From contig NZ_CP009501.1 of assembly GCF_000969885.1 (NCBI RefSeq), positions 1,488,001 to 1,552,000 on the forward strand: DNA of 64,000 nt, read 5' to 3'. Below the pieces are notes generated by a model. The model was not told where the DNA came from. It did no database searches and worked only from the letters and a program-made list of their open reading frames with translations. Below are positions 9,655 through 19,262 of the stretch, one piece after another. Positions within the stretch are counted from its first letter, which is position 1. Every line of letters starts with the position of its first letter. The position numbers and the translations under genes are program-made. The DNA comes from Methanosarcina thermophila TM-1. GTDB taxonomy: Archaea; Halobacteriota; Methanosarcinia; Methanosarcinales; Methanosarcinaceae.

Positions 9655-9981
9655 TTGGTTACAGAGATCTCATTGAACACAGTATGTGGACATACGACAA
9701 AGATAATTGCTACAAAAGAAGGGAAAAATACTCACGTACATATTAAGACTTCATGTGAAAAACTCAGGAAATGGGGCGCACATTTTGATATGGATATGAA
9801 AGACCTCATGGGAGGACCCGAAACCATACTCAGCCAGAAAATGACTGAAGCCCCCCTTACACCTACCTGTCTAGTTCCGACAGCGGTAATGAATGCCTGC
9901 TGGCTTGAAAACGGCATGATTTCGAAGAATCTTGCCCGAAAAATGGGAAAGATGGAAATTATCTTTGATAAACTTGAGTGA
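9655..9981 (+). CDS. Small conserved methanogen protein (DUF6951-like)
   Basis: A 108-residue soluble protein with cysteines at VCGHTT, TSCEKL, PTCLVP and NACWLE, spaced as if binding a metal or cluster. The start is a TTG preceded by GGAGAG, about 10 nt upstream. The sequence resembles a small family of unknown function from methanogens and other anaerobes. It is monocistronic, lying 200 bp before the DUF169 gene on the same strand. The function is unknown. Confidence 0.7.
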   Translation: MVTEISLNTVCGHTTKIIATKEGKNTHVHIKTSCEKLRKWGAHFDMDMKDLMGGPETILSQKMTEAPLTPTCLVPTAVMNACWLENGMISKNLARKMGKMEIIFDKLE

Positions 9982-10182
9982 ATATTCCATATAACCCCAT
10001 TATTCTCTTGGAGAGGTTCACGGTACGGAAGAGAAATTGAAGATCATGAGAGTACTGTGAAAAATTGTCTGTATACGTACAAACTCGGGAATGTTTATAT
10101 CAAGGAGATTAACACTTAATAAATGTTAAAATAGCATTGCTATCTCAGAAGGAATAAAAGTCTCAAACCCCGAGTTGAGAAT

Positions 10183-10872
10183 ATGGATGTACAAGAAATA
10201 AATAAATATGGACAGGAAATGATAGAGTGCCTGAAACTCACAACTTCTCCGGTTGCAGTAAAACTGATTCCTAAAGGAGGAGAAATCCCGGAAGGGATTG
10301 CCAGAGTAGATGAAGCTATGAGACACTGCCAGTTGGTTGATAGGGTAAGAAGAACCGGCGAGGAATTTTATACCCTGCTCGAGGATCAGATGTGTAAAGG
10401 CGGAGCAGGTGCAATGGGTCTTGGGGAAATGCCCCCGAAAGTCGCAAGTGGAGAATTCTATTTTAAAGGGCTAAAACAATTCAGCACCCAGGGCGCTGCA
10501 AGGCGCACCCTTGAGATGGTGCCCAAACTTCCCGCAAACTCAACAGAAGCCATTATGTACTCTCCCCTGGAAAAAACTTCGTTTATACCGGATGTTGCTG
10601 TGGTGATCTGTACTCCCAGACAGGTTATGCTGCTTACTCAGGCTATGATGTATAAAACAGGCGGCAGGATTGAATCAAGTTTCGCAGGAAAACAGAGCCT
10701 GTGCTCGGACGGGGTTGTAAAGGTCTACAAAGAAGGAAAAATAGGGGTTACAGTCGGCTGCAGCGGAAGCAGAAACTATACCAAAATCGCAGATGAAGAA
10801 ATGATAATGGGAATCCCGGTCGAACTCCTGGCTGATGTTGCCTCAGGTCTCAAAGCAATCTGCCCTGCATAA
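10183..10872 (+). CDS. DUF169 family protein
   Basis: A 229-residue protein of the DUF169 family, common in methanogens and other anaerobes. Conserved features include SPVAVKL (about 21-27), MRHCQLVDRVRR (about 46), DQMCKGGAGAMGLG (about 68), and the C-terminal CSDGVVK and GCSGSRNYT. The several conserved cysteines suggest a metal or cofactor site, but no reaction is established. No signal peptide or membrane segment is present. It has no close operon partner. Confidence 0.8.
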   Translation: MDVQEINKYGQEMIECLKLTTSPVAVKLIPKGGEIPEGIARVDEAMRHCQLVDRVRRTGEEFYTLLEDQMCKGGAGAMGLGEMPPKVASGEFYFKGLKQFSTQGAARRTLEMVPKLPANSTEAIMYSPLEKTSFIPDVAVVICTPRQVMLLTQAMMYKTGGRIESSFAGKQSLCSDGVVKVYKEGKIGVTVGCSGSRNYTKIADEEMIMGIPVELLADVASGLKAICPA

Positions 10873-11359
10873 GCCTGAAAGCATTTCGCTCCCTCATATA
10901 AAAATTATTCATGCTCAACCCTTTCAAGATGTTTCCGGGAAAGAAACCTGTCGAGGGGGTATGAGCTTTTCTGTTTCGTAAAAACAACTGATAAACTTCG
11001 AGATATAAAATTCAAGAGACTGTCTCGCCGGCTATCATTTTTATAGTTCTTTACTGCATTGTCATCTGACTCTAATTTAACTATTACCAGTACAAGAAGA
11101 GCTGGTGCACGGAAAAGAGTTTACATCATAAATTAATTCATGATAGCCGAAAGGCGATATAATCTGTCAATAAATTCGCGGTTTATCCAGTAAAAAGAAT
11201 ATATCTTACCTAAACCAGTTCTCCAGTTAGTTCTCCAGTTATAACTCAGTTTTTTAGCCGTAATTAGCCCTCTTGAGTGCAAATAAAATTGATACTGCTC
11301 TCCCGAGATACAATTCGGGCAGGAATCAATTATATACTAAAAGAGAAAAGAGAAGAAAA
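10873..11359. other. Intergenic region with a long-range inverted repeat
   Basis: No supported gene. It contains an inverted repeat with arms at 11025-11038 and 11140-11157 and a 12-bp direct repeat AGTTCTCCAGTT near 11216-11240. An open frame from a TTG at 11273 runs into nob1, but I reject that start. Confidence 0.5.
11025..11157. repeat. 133-bp element bounded by imperfect inverted repeats
   Basis: The left arm TCGCCGGCTATCAT is matched at the right by ATGATAGCC and GGCGA with GAAA inserted between them. The interior has no coding capacity. It could be a MITE remnant, a structured RNA or chance. Confidence 0.35.
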
Positions 11360-11878
11360 ATGACCTGTTACATAGCGGATTCAGCAGTATTTATAATGGG
11401 GAACTATGATCTGGACAGTTCTCTCATTATAACTGTTCCCTCGGTTGCGAATGAATTGAAAAGCAAGGACGCAGAGCTTCGTTTTGACCTTGCAAAAGAA
11501 AGAGGGTTGCGCGTAGAGTGGCCTGATCCCGAAATTGTAAAAGAAGTTCAGAAAATGGCTGAACTTACCCGGGACTCCGAAGAACTCTCAAAAACCGATA
11601 TCGAAATCCTTTCAAAGGCTCTTGAATACAGGGGCAGATGCATACTGCTTACCGACGACTATGCGGTTCAGAACGTTGCCGTGCAGCTTGGGATTGATGT
11701 TAAGCCCATTGCCCAGAAAAAAATCAAAGATATAATTATCTGGCATAAGCAGTGCATAGGCTGCAGAAAATTTTTTGACAAAGGGGATATCTGTCCTATC
11801 TGCGGCTCACCTCTTAAAAAGAAAAGGAAAAGAAGTAGAAAAGAGAAGAGTCATCCTGATCTGAAGAAAAAGACATAA
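11360..11878 (+). CDS. nob1: rRNA maturation endonuclease Nob1
   Basis: A 172-residue protein with an N-terminal PIN nuclease domain (IADSAVFIMG with the first catalytic Asp; SKTDIEIL and LTDDYAVQNVA carrying further acidic residues) and a C-terminal zinc ribbon (CIGC...CPIC). Archaeal and eukaryotic Nob1 cut the 3' end of 16S/18S pre-rRNA. The frame extends upstream to a TTG at 11273, but the family normally begins at the PIN domain, so I take the ATG at 11360. The basic tail (KKKRKRSRKEKS) probably contacts RNA. The stop codon lies inside a 30-bp tandem duplication. Confidence 0.9.
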   Translation: MTCYIADSAVFIMGNYDLDSSLIITVPSVANELKSKDAELRFDLAKERGLRVEWPDPEIVKEVQKMAELTRDSEELSKTDIEILSKALEYRGRCILLTDDYAVQNVAVQLGIDVKPIAQKKIKDIIIWHKQCIGCRKFFDKGDICPICGSPLKKKRKRSRKEKSHPDLKKKT

Positions 11879-11920
11879 CGCTTGATAAAGCTGAAGAAAA
11901 AGATATAATGCTTGATAATG
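11861..11920. repeat. Two-copy 30-bp tandem repeat across the nob1 stop codon
   Basis: The unit begins CTGAAGAAAAAGA and ends CTTGATAAAG or CTTGATAATG; copies are 11861-11890 and 11891-11920. The first copy carries the nob1 stop codon (11876-11878), so the duplication copied the very end of the gene. Confidence 0.85.
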
Positions 11921-12053
11921 TAATAATGTCTTTAATTGAGAGAATGTACATTTGAATGTAGTTTTCCAGGCAGTATTCCAGGTAGCGTTGTGAATAAGTT
12001 GTAAAACGTGCCGAAAAATACAGCCAGATAAAGATTCAGGTGGGAATGGAGGC

Positions 12054-12668
12054 ATGAAGAATATAGAAGATTTAATTCAGAAAGCGGTAGAATTGCAAAG
12101 CAGTGGGCTTGTAACCGGCCAGATTGCCGACGAACTCAACGTCTCAAGGGAGACTGTCACCTGGCTTTTAACCCGCTCAAAAAAAGAAGTATCAGCCCCC
12201 GCTCCGAAGGATATTTCCGTAAACTGGAGCAATATAGGAAAGAGTGCTACCCGGCTCCACTACATCTCGCTTGCGCTCTGCGATATGGTGCTTGAGACTC
12301 TGGAAAAAACAAACTCCGAAGTTGATGTGGTTGTCGGTGTCGCCGCCAGCGGCATTCCCCTGGCAAGCATGATGGCAAATGAATTGGGAACTGACTTCGC
12401 CCTCTATCATTCCCGTAAAGGACAGGATGTAGTCCAGCCAGGCCAGAGAGGGACAATAAGCAGGAACTTCGGAAGCGTTGCTGGCAAAAACTGTGTGATT
12501 GTGGACGATGTTATCACCACAGGCTCTACAACTATGGAAGTTATCGAACAGCTTCGGGAAATGGGCGCAAAACCGAGGGTTGTAGTGGTTTTAGTAGACA
12601 AAAAAGGTGCAGACATGATTTTAAATGTACCGGTTCAGTCGCTTGTAAGGATTGTGCGCGTGGACTGA
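12054..12668 (+). CDS. gfcR: GfcR-type transcriptional regulator (HTH plus phosphoribosyltransferase domain)
   Basis: A 204-residue protein. Residues about 5-45 form a helix-turn-helix ([19 protein letters not shown]). Residues about 65-200 form a type I phosphoribosyltransferase domain with the PRPP-binding loop [14 protein letters not shown] (about 147-160). It is related to orotate phosphoribosyltransferase but belongs to the DNA-binding group. The haloarchaeal member GfcR controls sugar catabolism; in methanogens the target is not known and could be gluconeogenesis or nucleotide metabolism. The ATG has GGAGG just upstream. It is monocistronic. Confidence 0.85.
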   Translation: MKNIEDLIQKAVELQSSGLVTGQIADELNVSRETVTWLLTRSKKEVSAPAPKDISVNWSNIGKSATRLHYISLALCDMVLETLEKTNSEVDVVVGVAASGIPLASMMANELGTDFALYHSRKGQDVVQPGQRGTISRNFGSVAGKNCVIVDDVITTGSTTMEVIEQLREMGAKPRVVVVLVDKKGADMILNVPVQSLVRIVRVD

Positions 12669-12968
12669 AAGGCAGAGTAAAAATAAATTTTCAGTAACCC
12701 TTTTTGCATGGAGACCTTTCATAGAGAAAGGTTTCCAAAGTTTTCCAAATTTATAGCTTTTTTAAGAGTTCTTACAGGAAGAGTTGATCTCCTAATTGAA
12801 CCCCAGAAACAAATTATTAAGAACAAACCTTTTTAGAGTATATATTCCGAAGAACAGGTTTATTTAAAAACAGATTCTCTAAAGAACAGCGGAATTAAGA
12901 TAAATTATTTAGACAGAGTTTTCTGTCTGAAGCAGGAAGAGGGAAGGAAAGAGACTTATTAAAGTCCT
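12669..12968. other. Intergenic region between convergent genes
   Basis: A+T-rich stretch between the ends of gfcR and the DHH gene. It contains GAACAAACC/GAACAGG-like short repeats and TATA-like strings but no supported gene. Confidence 0.4.
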
Positions 12969-15101
12969 TTAATGCTGGATCTCTGCGACTGCTATCTTCT
13001 CGGCAAGCCGGGATAGCACTTCAGTCCTCATGCCTTCTACGAACTTGATGCTGCCCACGACAAGATGCCCTCCACCGCTGACGCCTGCACCTTTTATTTC
13101 TTCCCTGAGTTCCCTGACGATTTTCGGGATATTCATAAGCACACCCTTAGAACGGATGACTGCAAAGTCAGGTCCGTATCCTATTGTTACCACGGGTTTA
13201 TCCGGATGCCTTTTAGTAAGCACGTCATGAACTTCCCCTGAGGTTTTTCCGGGTGGCGGGAAGGTGAATTTCTGTGCATAGTTCTCAACGTCTATCACAT
13301 TCATAATAGCCCCATTCGCCAGCTTATGAGACTTGACATTAAAGAGACAGGTTTCGAGCTGTTCCTTTATCATGGCATTTGCCTGTTCGCAGAGCAGGGA
13401 AACCAGTTTCTTATGGGTTTCATGATCTCCCAGATCCAGAATGTCATCTATAAGACCCTTTCCACTGCTGAATTTTAGCCAGAACTGCTCATAATCCAGA
13501 GCGAGTGCCATATCTTTCAGTTCCTCAAGGCTGTAGCGGTCTGAGACAAGAGAGATATACTTTTCAGCTTCAGGGGCTTCAGAACGGTCTCCTACTGCCG
13601 AAACCGCTGGAAGATGTTTTATCGTATCACTGATATCAGGATTGATCATACGGGCGATTTCAGCACAGAGCATTCCGGAAGTAATCCCAAAATCCCCTCC
13701 TACATGCGCAGGGTTTACATGTCCTATAAGATACTGGTCAACAACCTCATCAGGATGATGATGGTCAATAACAAGCATATTAATTCCATATACTCTAGCC
13801 TGCCGCATGGAAGGAACATCTTCTTCAGTTGACCCGTTGTCAACGAGGATCACAAGCGGCATCTTCTGTCCGTGCCTTGAGAGATCCTCAAGTGCAAAAG
13901 AAATATCCCTCGTGACATCAGCAAGCTCATAAAAAGGAGCCTTGGAAGGAGCACGCTTGTAGAAATAATACTCTGCATCCGCGCCCCCAATTTCCGTAAT
14001 AAGGGGAAGGATTGCCCTCTCAAGTGCAATCGCCGAAGTAATTCCATCAGCGTCCGCATGATGCCTTAGAATAATCGGGATTGAATGAAAGATAGCTTTT
14101 TTGATTTCTTTGGCGACATGGAGCATTCTGGGTTTGAGCTTCTCCAGAATCTCGCTTTCAATAAGGAAAGGAATATTCGCAGGAGCGGCTTTTTCGTCAA
14201 TTACCTTCTCAACCCTGCCCCTAACTATTGCTTCCCTCTCGCCGGTCAGCAATTTCATGCTCATGACTTCGATCTGTACCTGGTCATCTCGCAGAGTCAC
14301 TTCTCCGGTGATGGAGACAACCATTCCCGTATCAATGTGCGGATAGGATCTCTTCCCCGCACTCTCAAAAGCTGCACAGGGGACAAAGCCTCCTTCATCG
14401 CTAATAGTGAAAATAGTGGGTCCACTGGTTTGTTTTACCTGAATAACCTCTCCTTCAATTCTGATAAGCTTTCCCTTCATATTGGAGTCGATTTGAGCCG
14501 AGTTCTTAAGTGGAAGCTCCTTTTCAAGCTCGATGGTCTTGTATTTTTTGAGGGTTTTAGGAATCAAGTCCAGCTTTCCTCCGGCTTTAATGCTTTTTAC
14601 CAGCACGATCACAGCATCCCCTACTTCCGGAGGAACTCCAACATTACTGGAATGCATAAGCCCTCTTACATGAGGGTTAAGATCTACAAAGACTCCGAAA
14701 GAAGCTTTACTGCTTACTATCCCATGATAAAGTTTCCCTGCCTCCACGTCTTTTAGGTCGCAGGATTCATCAAGTGCATAAACAAACTGAGTACGGGCAC
14801 AGGAATCACATACTTCTTCCTCGGGATCACTGGGATCCTTAATGCGTTTTCCACAAACCATGCATGTGTATATCCTCCCGAGTCCCTCACAGGTCTCGCA
14901 TGGAGTGGTCACCTCAATACTTCCTGTGCCATTACATTTCGCGCACACTGCGCCATTTTTCAAAAAATTATCAAGGTTTTTCTCTGACATTTTCATAAAG
15001 TCAATTGATTTGGATTTACCTTTTCCCTTACACTGAGGGCAGATACTGGTTGAAACTATTTTGTAGCCACGTCCGTGGCAGTCTAAACATTCCTTACTCA
15101 T
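12969..15101 (-). CDS. RecJ-like DHH phosphoesterase with zinc-finger, S1 and OB modules
   Basis: A 710-residue protein. The N-terminus has DnaJ-type CxxCxGxG zinc motifs (CLDCHGRG, CPQCKGKG, CAKCNGTG, CETCEGLG) and a further CMVC...CDSC knuckle. An S1 domain follows (GIVSSKASFGVFVDL), then an OB-fold (about 240-320), then the DHH core (LRHHADADGIT, VDNGS, VIDHHHPDE) and a DHHA1-type C-terminus (GVSGGGHLVVG). DHH proteins of this group are single-strand nucleases or phosphodiesterases; archaeal relatives associate with the replication machinery. I chose the ATG at 15101, where the zinc domain starts and a GGTG lies upstream; the frame extends to 15200. Confidence 0.85.
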   Translation of the reverse strand: MSKECLDCHGRGYKIVSTSICPQCKGKGKSKSIDFMKMSEKNLDNFLKNGAVCAKCNGTGSIEVTTPCETCEGLGRIYTCMVCGKRIKDPSDPEEEVCDSCARTQFVYALDESCDLKDVEAGKLYHGIVSSKASFGVFVDLNPHVRGLMHSSNVGVPPEVGDAVIVLVKSIKAGGKLDLIPKTLKKYKTIELEKELPLKNSAQIDSNMKGKLIRIEGEVIQVKQTSGPTIFTISDEGGFVPCAAFESAGKRSYPHIDTGMVVSITGEVTLRDDQVQIEVMSMKLLTGEREAIVRGRVEKVIDEKAAPANIPFLIESEILEKLKPRMLHVAKEIKKAIFHSIPIILRHHADADGITSAIALERAILPLITEIGGADAEYYFYKRAPSKAPFYELADVTRDISFALEDLSRHGQKMPLVILVDNGSTEEDVPSMRQARVYGINMLVIDHHHPDEVVDQYLIGHVNPAHVGGDFGITSGMLCAEIARMINPDISDTIKHLPAVSAVGDRSEAPEAEKYISLVSDRYSLEELKDMALALDYEQFWLKFSSGKGLIDDILDLGDHETHKKLVSLLCEQANAMIKEQLETCLFNVKSHKLANGAIMNVIDVENYAQKFTFPPPGKTSGEVHDVLTKRHPDKPVVTIGYGPDFAVIRSKGVLMNIPKIVRELREEIKGAGVSGGGHLVVGSIKFVEGMRTEVLSRLAEKIAVAEIQH

Positions 15102-15663
15102 TAACATCAACACCAATGGTTCTTCCGAACCTTCGTTTTCTCGTTCTGCTGTCTGGGCACAGAATAAGTTCCTGACTGACAGCCTTGCTTTATCATTCAT
15201 CTGTCAGTTTTTAAGTATACTGATCTGACTATTATACAGCTCGGCTCAGGAAAAAAATCAATATTATCCTAGTCCTTTCTTTCCCTGTTAACTCAATTTT
15301 TTCCTGTTTGTATTTTCTATATTTCAGATATAAGTATTTTCAGAGATAACTATTTATCAGAATGAATCTCAGAGAAGTTTCTTAATATTTTTCATGATAA
15401 TCATACATATGCGTATCTAACATTTATTCTCAAACACTGCCTAAAGATCTGAAAAACTGAAATCTTAAGGAAAACCAAGGGAATCCTTACGCAAAAAACA
15501 ATAAGTAAGCATATAGTTTTTCAGACATTTAGAGGGGACAGTATATAAGTTTTTTTAATGATGAATGCTTACTTTATAGAAACCTAAATTAATTATTCTA
15601 ACAAAGAATACTTAATTATTATTTTCTAATCCAAACATTAATGGAATAAGAGGTCAAAAAATC
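15102..15663. other. Divergent intergenic region between the DHH and slipin genes
   Basis: Holds both promoters. A TATA-like GTATATAAG lies at 15541-15549 and the strings GTAAGCAT (about 15506) and ATGCTTAC (about 15567) form a widely spaced inverted repeat around it. The part next to the DHH gene (15102-15200) is open in the DHH frame. Confidence 0.4.
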
Positions 15664-16452
15664 ATGAATATCTTTGCCAGTCAATTTGCCAGCCCACTTC
15701 TTCCTGTATTAATACTTGTGATATTAATACTCTCACAATCCATAAAAATGGTTAATGAATATGAGAGAGTGGTTATTTTCAGATTAGGCCGCCTTAGCGG
15801 CGTGAAAGGACCTGGAATCTTCTTTATTATCCCGATTATTGATAGGGCTATGAAAATAGATCTGAGAGTTGTTGCAATTGATGTTCCTAAACAGGCTGTG
15901 ATCACCAGAGACAATGTGACAGTTGAAGTGGATGCCGTTATTTATTATAAGGTGGTGGAGCCTGGAGCCGCCATAACTCAGGTAGAAAACTATACGTTTG
16001 CAACCTCTACTCTCTCACAAACTACCCTTAGAGACGTTATGGGGCAGATGGAACTTGATGAGTTGCTTTCAGAAAGAGAGAGAATCAACAAGCAAATTCA
16101 GGAGCTTCTTGACGCATATACCGATCCATGGGGGATCAAGGTTACAGGAGTTACAATCAGGGACGTCGCCCTGCCTGAAACAATGAAACGAGCTATTGCC
16201 AAACAGGCTGAAGCCGAAAGAGAGAAACGTGCCCGAATTATCCTTGCGGAAGGAGAGTATCAGGCTGCCCAGAAAATGAAAGAGGCTGCTTCTCTTTATG
16301 AGGGAATACCTGCAGCAATCAAACTGAGAGAGCTACAAACTTTAGCCGAAATTGCCAGGGAAAAGAATCTCATAGTAGTTACACAGTCCCAGGCTATTGA
16401 AGCTGGAAATGTAGCAGCTTTATCTCAGGCTATGGGTGAAAGAAAAAAATAA
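15664..16452 (+). CDS. Slipin/stomatin-like SPFH membrane protein
   Basis: A 262-residue SPFH (band 7) protein. Residues about 9-27 form a single N-terminal membrane segment, followed by NEYERVVIFRLGRL and GPGIFFIIPIID, which are family hallmarks, then the SPFH core and an alpha-helical tail rich in AEAEREKRARI. Such proteins scaffold membrane microdomains. The gene directly precedes an NfeD-type protease, the standard archaeal partner; in Pyrococcus the NfeD homologue cleaves the stomatin tail. The ATG has AAGAGG upstream. Confidence 0.93.
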   Translation: MNIFASQFASPLLPVLILVILILSQSIKMVNEYERVVIFRLGRLSGVKGPGIFFIIPIIDRAMKIDLRVVAIDVPKQAVITRDNVTVEVDAVIYYKVVEPGAAITQVENYTFATSTLSQTTLRDVMGQMELDELLSERERINKQIQELLDAYTDPWGIKVTGVTIRDVALPETMKRAIAKQAEAEREKRARIILAEGEYQAAQKMKEAASLYEGIPAAIKLRELQTLAEIAREKNLIVVTQSQAIEAGNVAALSQAMGERKK

Positions 16453-16535
16453 TAAAGGCAAACAGGGGTTGAAAGAAAGGGATAATAATGACAAAAAGAA
16501 CAGAAGGAAATGGATAAGCAAAAGAGGACTGATAA

Positions 16536-17858
16536 GTGAAAGGACCGATAAATATGCCTGCAGAAAAGGCTTTCCATTTCCTATTTATCTTCTTCCTGTG
16601 CTTCGTTCTCACAGCTGACTTCATGCCCTCGGCAGAGGCAGGACCCCAAGAGAAAGTGCTTGTGCTTGAAATATCCGAGGCTATAACTCCGGCTTCGGAT
16701 GATATTATAGCGGATGCGATAGAAAAAGCGGAAAACGGAAATTTTGAGGCTTTGGTAATCAGCCTGAATACCCCTGGAGGAGGACTGGATGAGACCCAGG
16801 AAATCATAAGGATAATTGAAAACACGAGTATGCCTGTTATCGGATATGTGCCCGAGAGTGGGAAAGCCTGGTCAGCCGGCACACTCATCCTTATAGGGAC
16901 AGATATTGCTGCAATGGCACCGTTTACAGTTATCGGATCAGCCCAGCCAGTTCAGATGTCGGCAGAGGGGACAAAACCCGTAGAGGACGAAAAGATAATA
17001 AATGCACTTGTCAAATTTTCGGTTGCAACAGCCAGTAAGCACGGGAGAAATGAGACTTTTGCGGAAGAGGTTATAACGAAAAACAAAAATCTTGACGCGC
17101 AGGAAGCCCTCGATTCCGGCGTAATAGAATATGTGGCTCCTTCTATTCCGGACCTGCTGGTGCAGATTGACGGGCAGCAGATAAAGGGAAAAACGCTGCA
17201 AACCGAAAATGCGGGGATAGAGAACTATGAGCCTCCCTTTTCTCTTTCCTTATTAGGTTTAATCTCAAACCCGATTATTTCTTCCCTTCTCCTGACCATA
17301 GGGCTCTATGGAGTTATTTTCGGAATATCAAGCCCTGGAGTTGGGGCAGAAGTTTTAGGGATTATTTTAATCGTATTGGGGCTGATAGGCACAGGATTTG
17401 ATATTAATATAGCAGCAGTCTTCCTTATCCTCGTAGGGATAGGGCTCTTGATTCTTGAAATCAAGTCTCCCGGATTCGGCGTCATGGGGCTTGCTGGGCT
17501 CATCAGCCTCATAATAGGAAGCCTGTTCCTTATACCTATAGGAAATGAAAACATTTATACTCCAGAATTCCGCAGACTCCTTGCTATAACGATTGTCGCT
17601 CCTACGATTGTTTTCGGGTTATTTCTGGTTTTTGCAGTCTACAAAGTAACCGAGATCAGAAAGAAAAAACCCGTAATTGGAGAGTTTATAGGTGAGACTG
17701 CCCAGTCCATAGACCCACTGGGACCTGAGAAACCAGGATACGTCCGCTTTAAAGGCGAATACTGGAAAGCTCGCTCTGAAGAAGAAATCGAACCGAAGAC
17801 AGAGGTTGAAATTATCGGAAAAGTAAGGGAAGTGCTCATAGTAAAAAGGAAAGTGTAA
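16536..17858 (+). CDS. NfeD-family membrane-bound serine protease
   Basis: A 440-residue protein: signal peptide (about 10-33), ClpP-like protease domain with SLNTPGGGLDET (about 72-83) and GKAWSAGT (the Ser after W is the likely nucleophile), four to five hydrophobic segments (about 235-385), and a C-terminal OB-like NfeDC domain (about 390-440). It forms the partner of the preceding slipin gene, 83 bp upstream. A GTG at 16536 and an ATG at 16554 both have usable ribosome binding sites (GAGG and AAAGGA), so the exact N-terminus is uncertain by six residues. Confidence 0.92.
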   Translation: MKGPINMPAEKAFHFLFIFFLCFVLTADFMPSAEAGPQEKVLVLEISEAITPASDDIIADAIEKAENGNFEALVISLNTPGGGLDETQEIIRIIENTSMPVIGYVPESGKAWSAGTLILIGTDIAAMAPFTVIGSAQPVQMSAEGTKPVEDEKIINALVKFSVATASKHGRNETFAEEVITKNKNLDAQEALDSGVIEYVAPSIPDLLVQIDGQQIKGKTLQTENAGIENYEPPFSLSLLGLISNPIISSLLLTIGLYGVIFGISSPGVGAEVLGIILIVLGLIGTGFDINIAAVFLILVGIGLLILEIKSPGFGVMGLAGLISLIIGSLFLIPIGNENIYTPEFRRLLAITIVAPTIVFGLFLVFAVYKVTEIRKKKPVIGEFIGETAQSIDPLGPEKPGYVRFKGEYWKARSEEEIEPKTEVEIIGKVREVLIVKRKV

Positions 17859-17927
17859 CTATTCTCCCCTCTTCCAGTTCAATTTCTATTCTAATCGATT
17901 TTTCCTTAAAACCATTTTAAAAAGGCT

Positions 17928-19262
17928 TTATTTCCTTCTTATTTTTTCCAGGACTTTTTGTTTCTTTTCAATTGCTTCAAGCGCAGCTTTATCGATTGCT
18001 GCTTTCATTTCCTCAAAGTCCTTGGGATTCTCATCTCCGTGAACCTTTTTCACAGGTGTGTAGGCAGACTCCCTAAATCTTGGTACAAATTCCCGGAGTT
18101 CGCCATTTAAGGAAATTTCAGCTCCGCTTCCTTTCTCAACACGTCCTATGACGTCAATCTCAATGCCTGCAGCCCTGACAGTACTGAGTATGTCATCAAC
18201 ATATTCAGGGGGGGCAATTACAAGCAGGGCGTCAAGTGAAACCCCGAGATAATCAATTTTCAAGTGCTCAAGCATTGAAAGCACCTTTGGGTTCACAAGA
18301 GCCCTTATTTTTTCTTCTTCAAAGACAAGTTTTACACCTGCGGTTTTTGAAATCTCCTTGGCATCGCCCCGGATTCCGCCATTGGTAACATCAGTCATGG
18401 AATGGACTTTTTTATGCAAATCGGATTGCAGCAGAGCCTCGCAGGCTTCCAGGAAGCGAATGTTAATGGTTTCTTCCACAACTTCATGCATCTCATAATA
18501 AAGCGCAGTTGTAGAAACCGTACCCCCGCCTGCTCCTTCGGTCATAAGGATAAGATCTCCTTCTCTGGCACGGTTCCGCGATGTAAGCGAAGAGGTTATG
18601 CCCACAGCTCCAACGCCGCCGGTCATGCGTTCACCGATAACCATGTCTCCGCCAATTCTGAGTGTGCTTCCCGTAATAAGGGGTACTCCGGTAAGTTCCG
18701 AGACCGTTGTTATGCCTGCAATGTGGTCGAATATTTTTGCGACATCTCCATCATCTGCTACATGAATGTCGGAAAGCATTGCCAGGGGGCGGGCTCCCAT
18801 AGAATATACATCACGTAGAGCTGCCCTGGCTACGTGAAAGCCTGAGAGGAAAGGGAAGTCGCTCAGTCGAGAGTGAATACCATCAATCGTGACCACCAGA
18901 TAGTTTTCACCGATTTTGACAACCCCTGAGTCATCAAGCTGGGAACTATCCACGACTGCACCTGTCTTCCCTATAACCTCTCCGAGCTTGGCGTGAACGT
19001 AGAAATCCCCTACGCCCCTGGAACCTACACCGAATTCTCCCATTGTAACCCCTGAAATAGTCGGGGCTAACACATCTCCTTCTACGTTAAGTGTTGCTTT
19101 TGCCTCACAAATGACCGCAGCCGCGATCTCATGAGCTTTCTCAGGGCTTATATTCTTAATTTCGAGGATTCTTGAAACCAGCTTTTCCTCAAGCCCTGCT
19201 TCATCTGAAGGGTCCTCCCTGAGAGCTCGTTTTGCATAACCTTCTATATCCATAGTAATCAT
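17928..19262 (-). CDS. AIR synthase-related (PurM/HypE-fold) protein
   Basis: A 444-residue protein with the two-domain PurM/HypE/SelD fold: DDSGVVKIGENYLVVTIDG (metal and ATP region), SDIHVADDGD, and a Gly-rich middle (GGDMVIGERMTGGVGAVG). An extra N-terminal helical domain of about 60 residues and a charged C-terminal tail are present. Similar proteins are conserved in methanogens and are annotated as AIR synthase-related; the substrate is unknown. It is not PurM itself, given its length and the extended termini. ATG codons at 19262 and 19253 are both possible starts. Confidence 0.8.
   Translation of the reverse strand: MITMDIEGYAKRALREDPSDEAGLEEKLVSRILEIKNISPEKAHEIAAAVICEAKATLNVEGDVLAPTISGVTMGEFGVGSRGVGDFYVHAKLGEVIGKTGAVVDSSQLDDSGVVKIGENYLVVTIDGIHSRLSDFPFLSGFHVARAALRDVYSMGARPLAMLSDIHVADDGDVAKIFDHIAGITTVSELTGVPLITGSTLRIGGDMVIGERMTGGVGAVGITSSLTSRNRAREGDLILMTEGAGGGTVSTTALYYEMHEVVEETINIRFLEACEALLQSDLHKKVHSMTDVTNGGIRGDAKEISKTAGVKLVFEEEKIRALVNPKVLSMLEHLKIDYLGVSLDALLVIAPPEYVDDILSTVRAAGIEIDVIGRVEKGSGAEISLNGELREFVPRFRESAYTPVKKVHGDENPKDFEEMKAAIDKAALEAIEKKQKVLEKIRRK

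Noticed and set aside
11273-11359. Upstream extension of nob1 from a TTG
   Set aside because: The 29 added residues precede the normal PIN-domain start and have no good ribosome binding site.
14085-14756. 223-codon open frame antisense to the DHH gene
   Set aside because: It lies over conserved DHH and OB coding sequence and shows no protein-like features.
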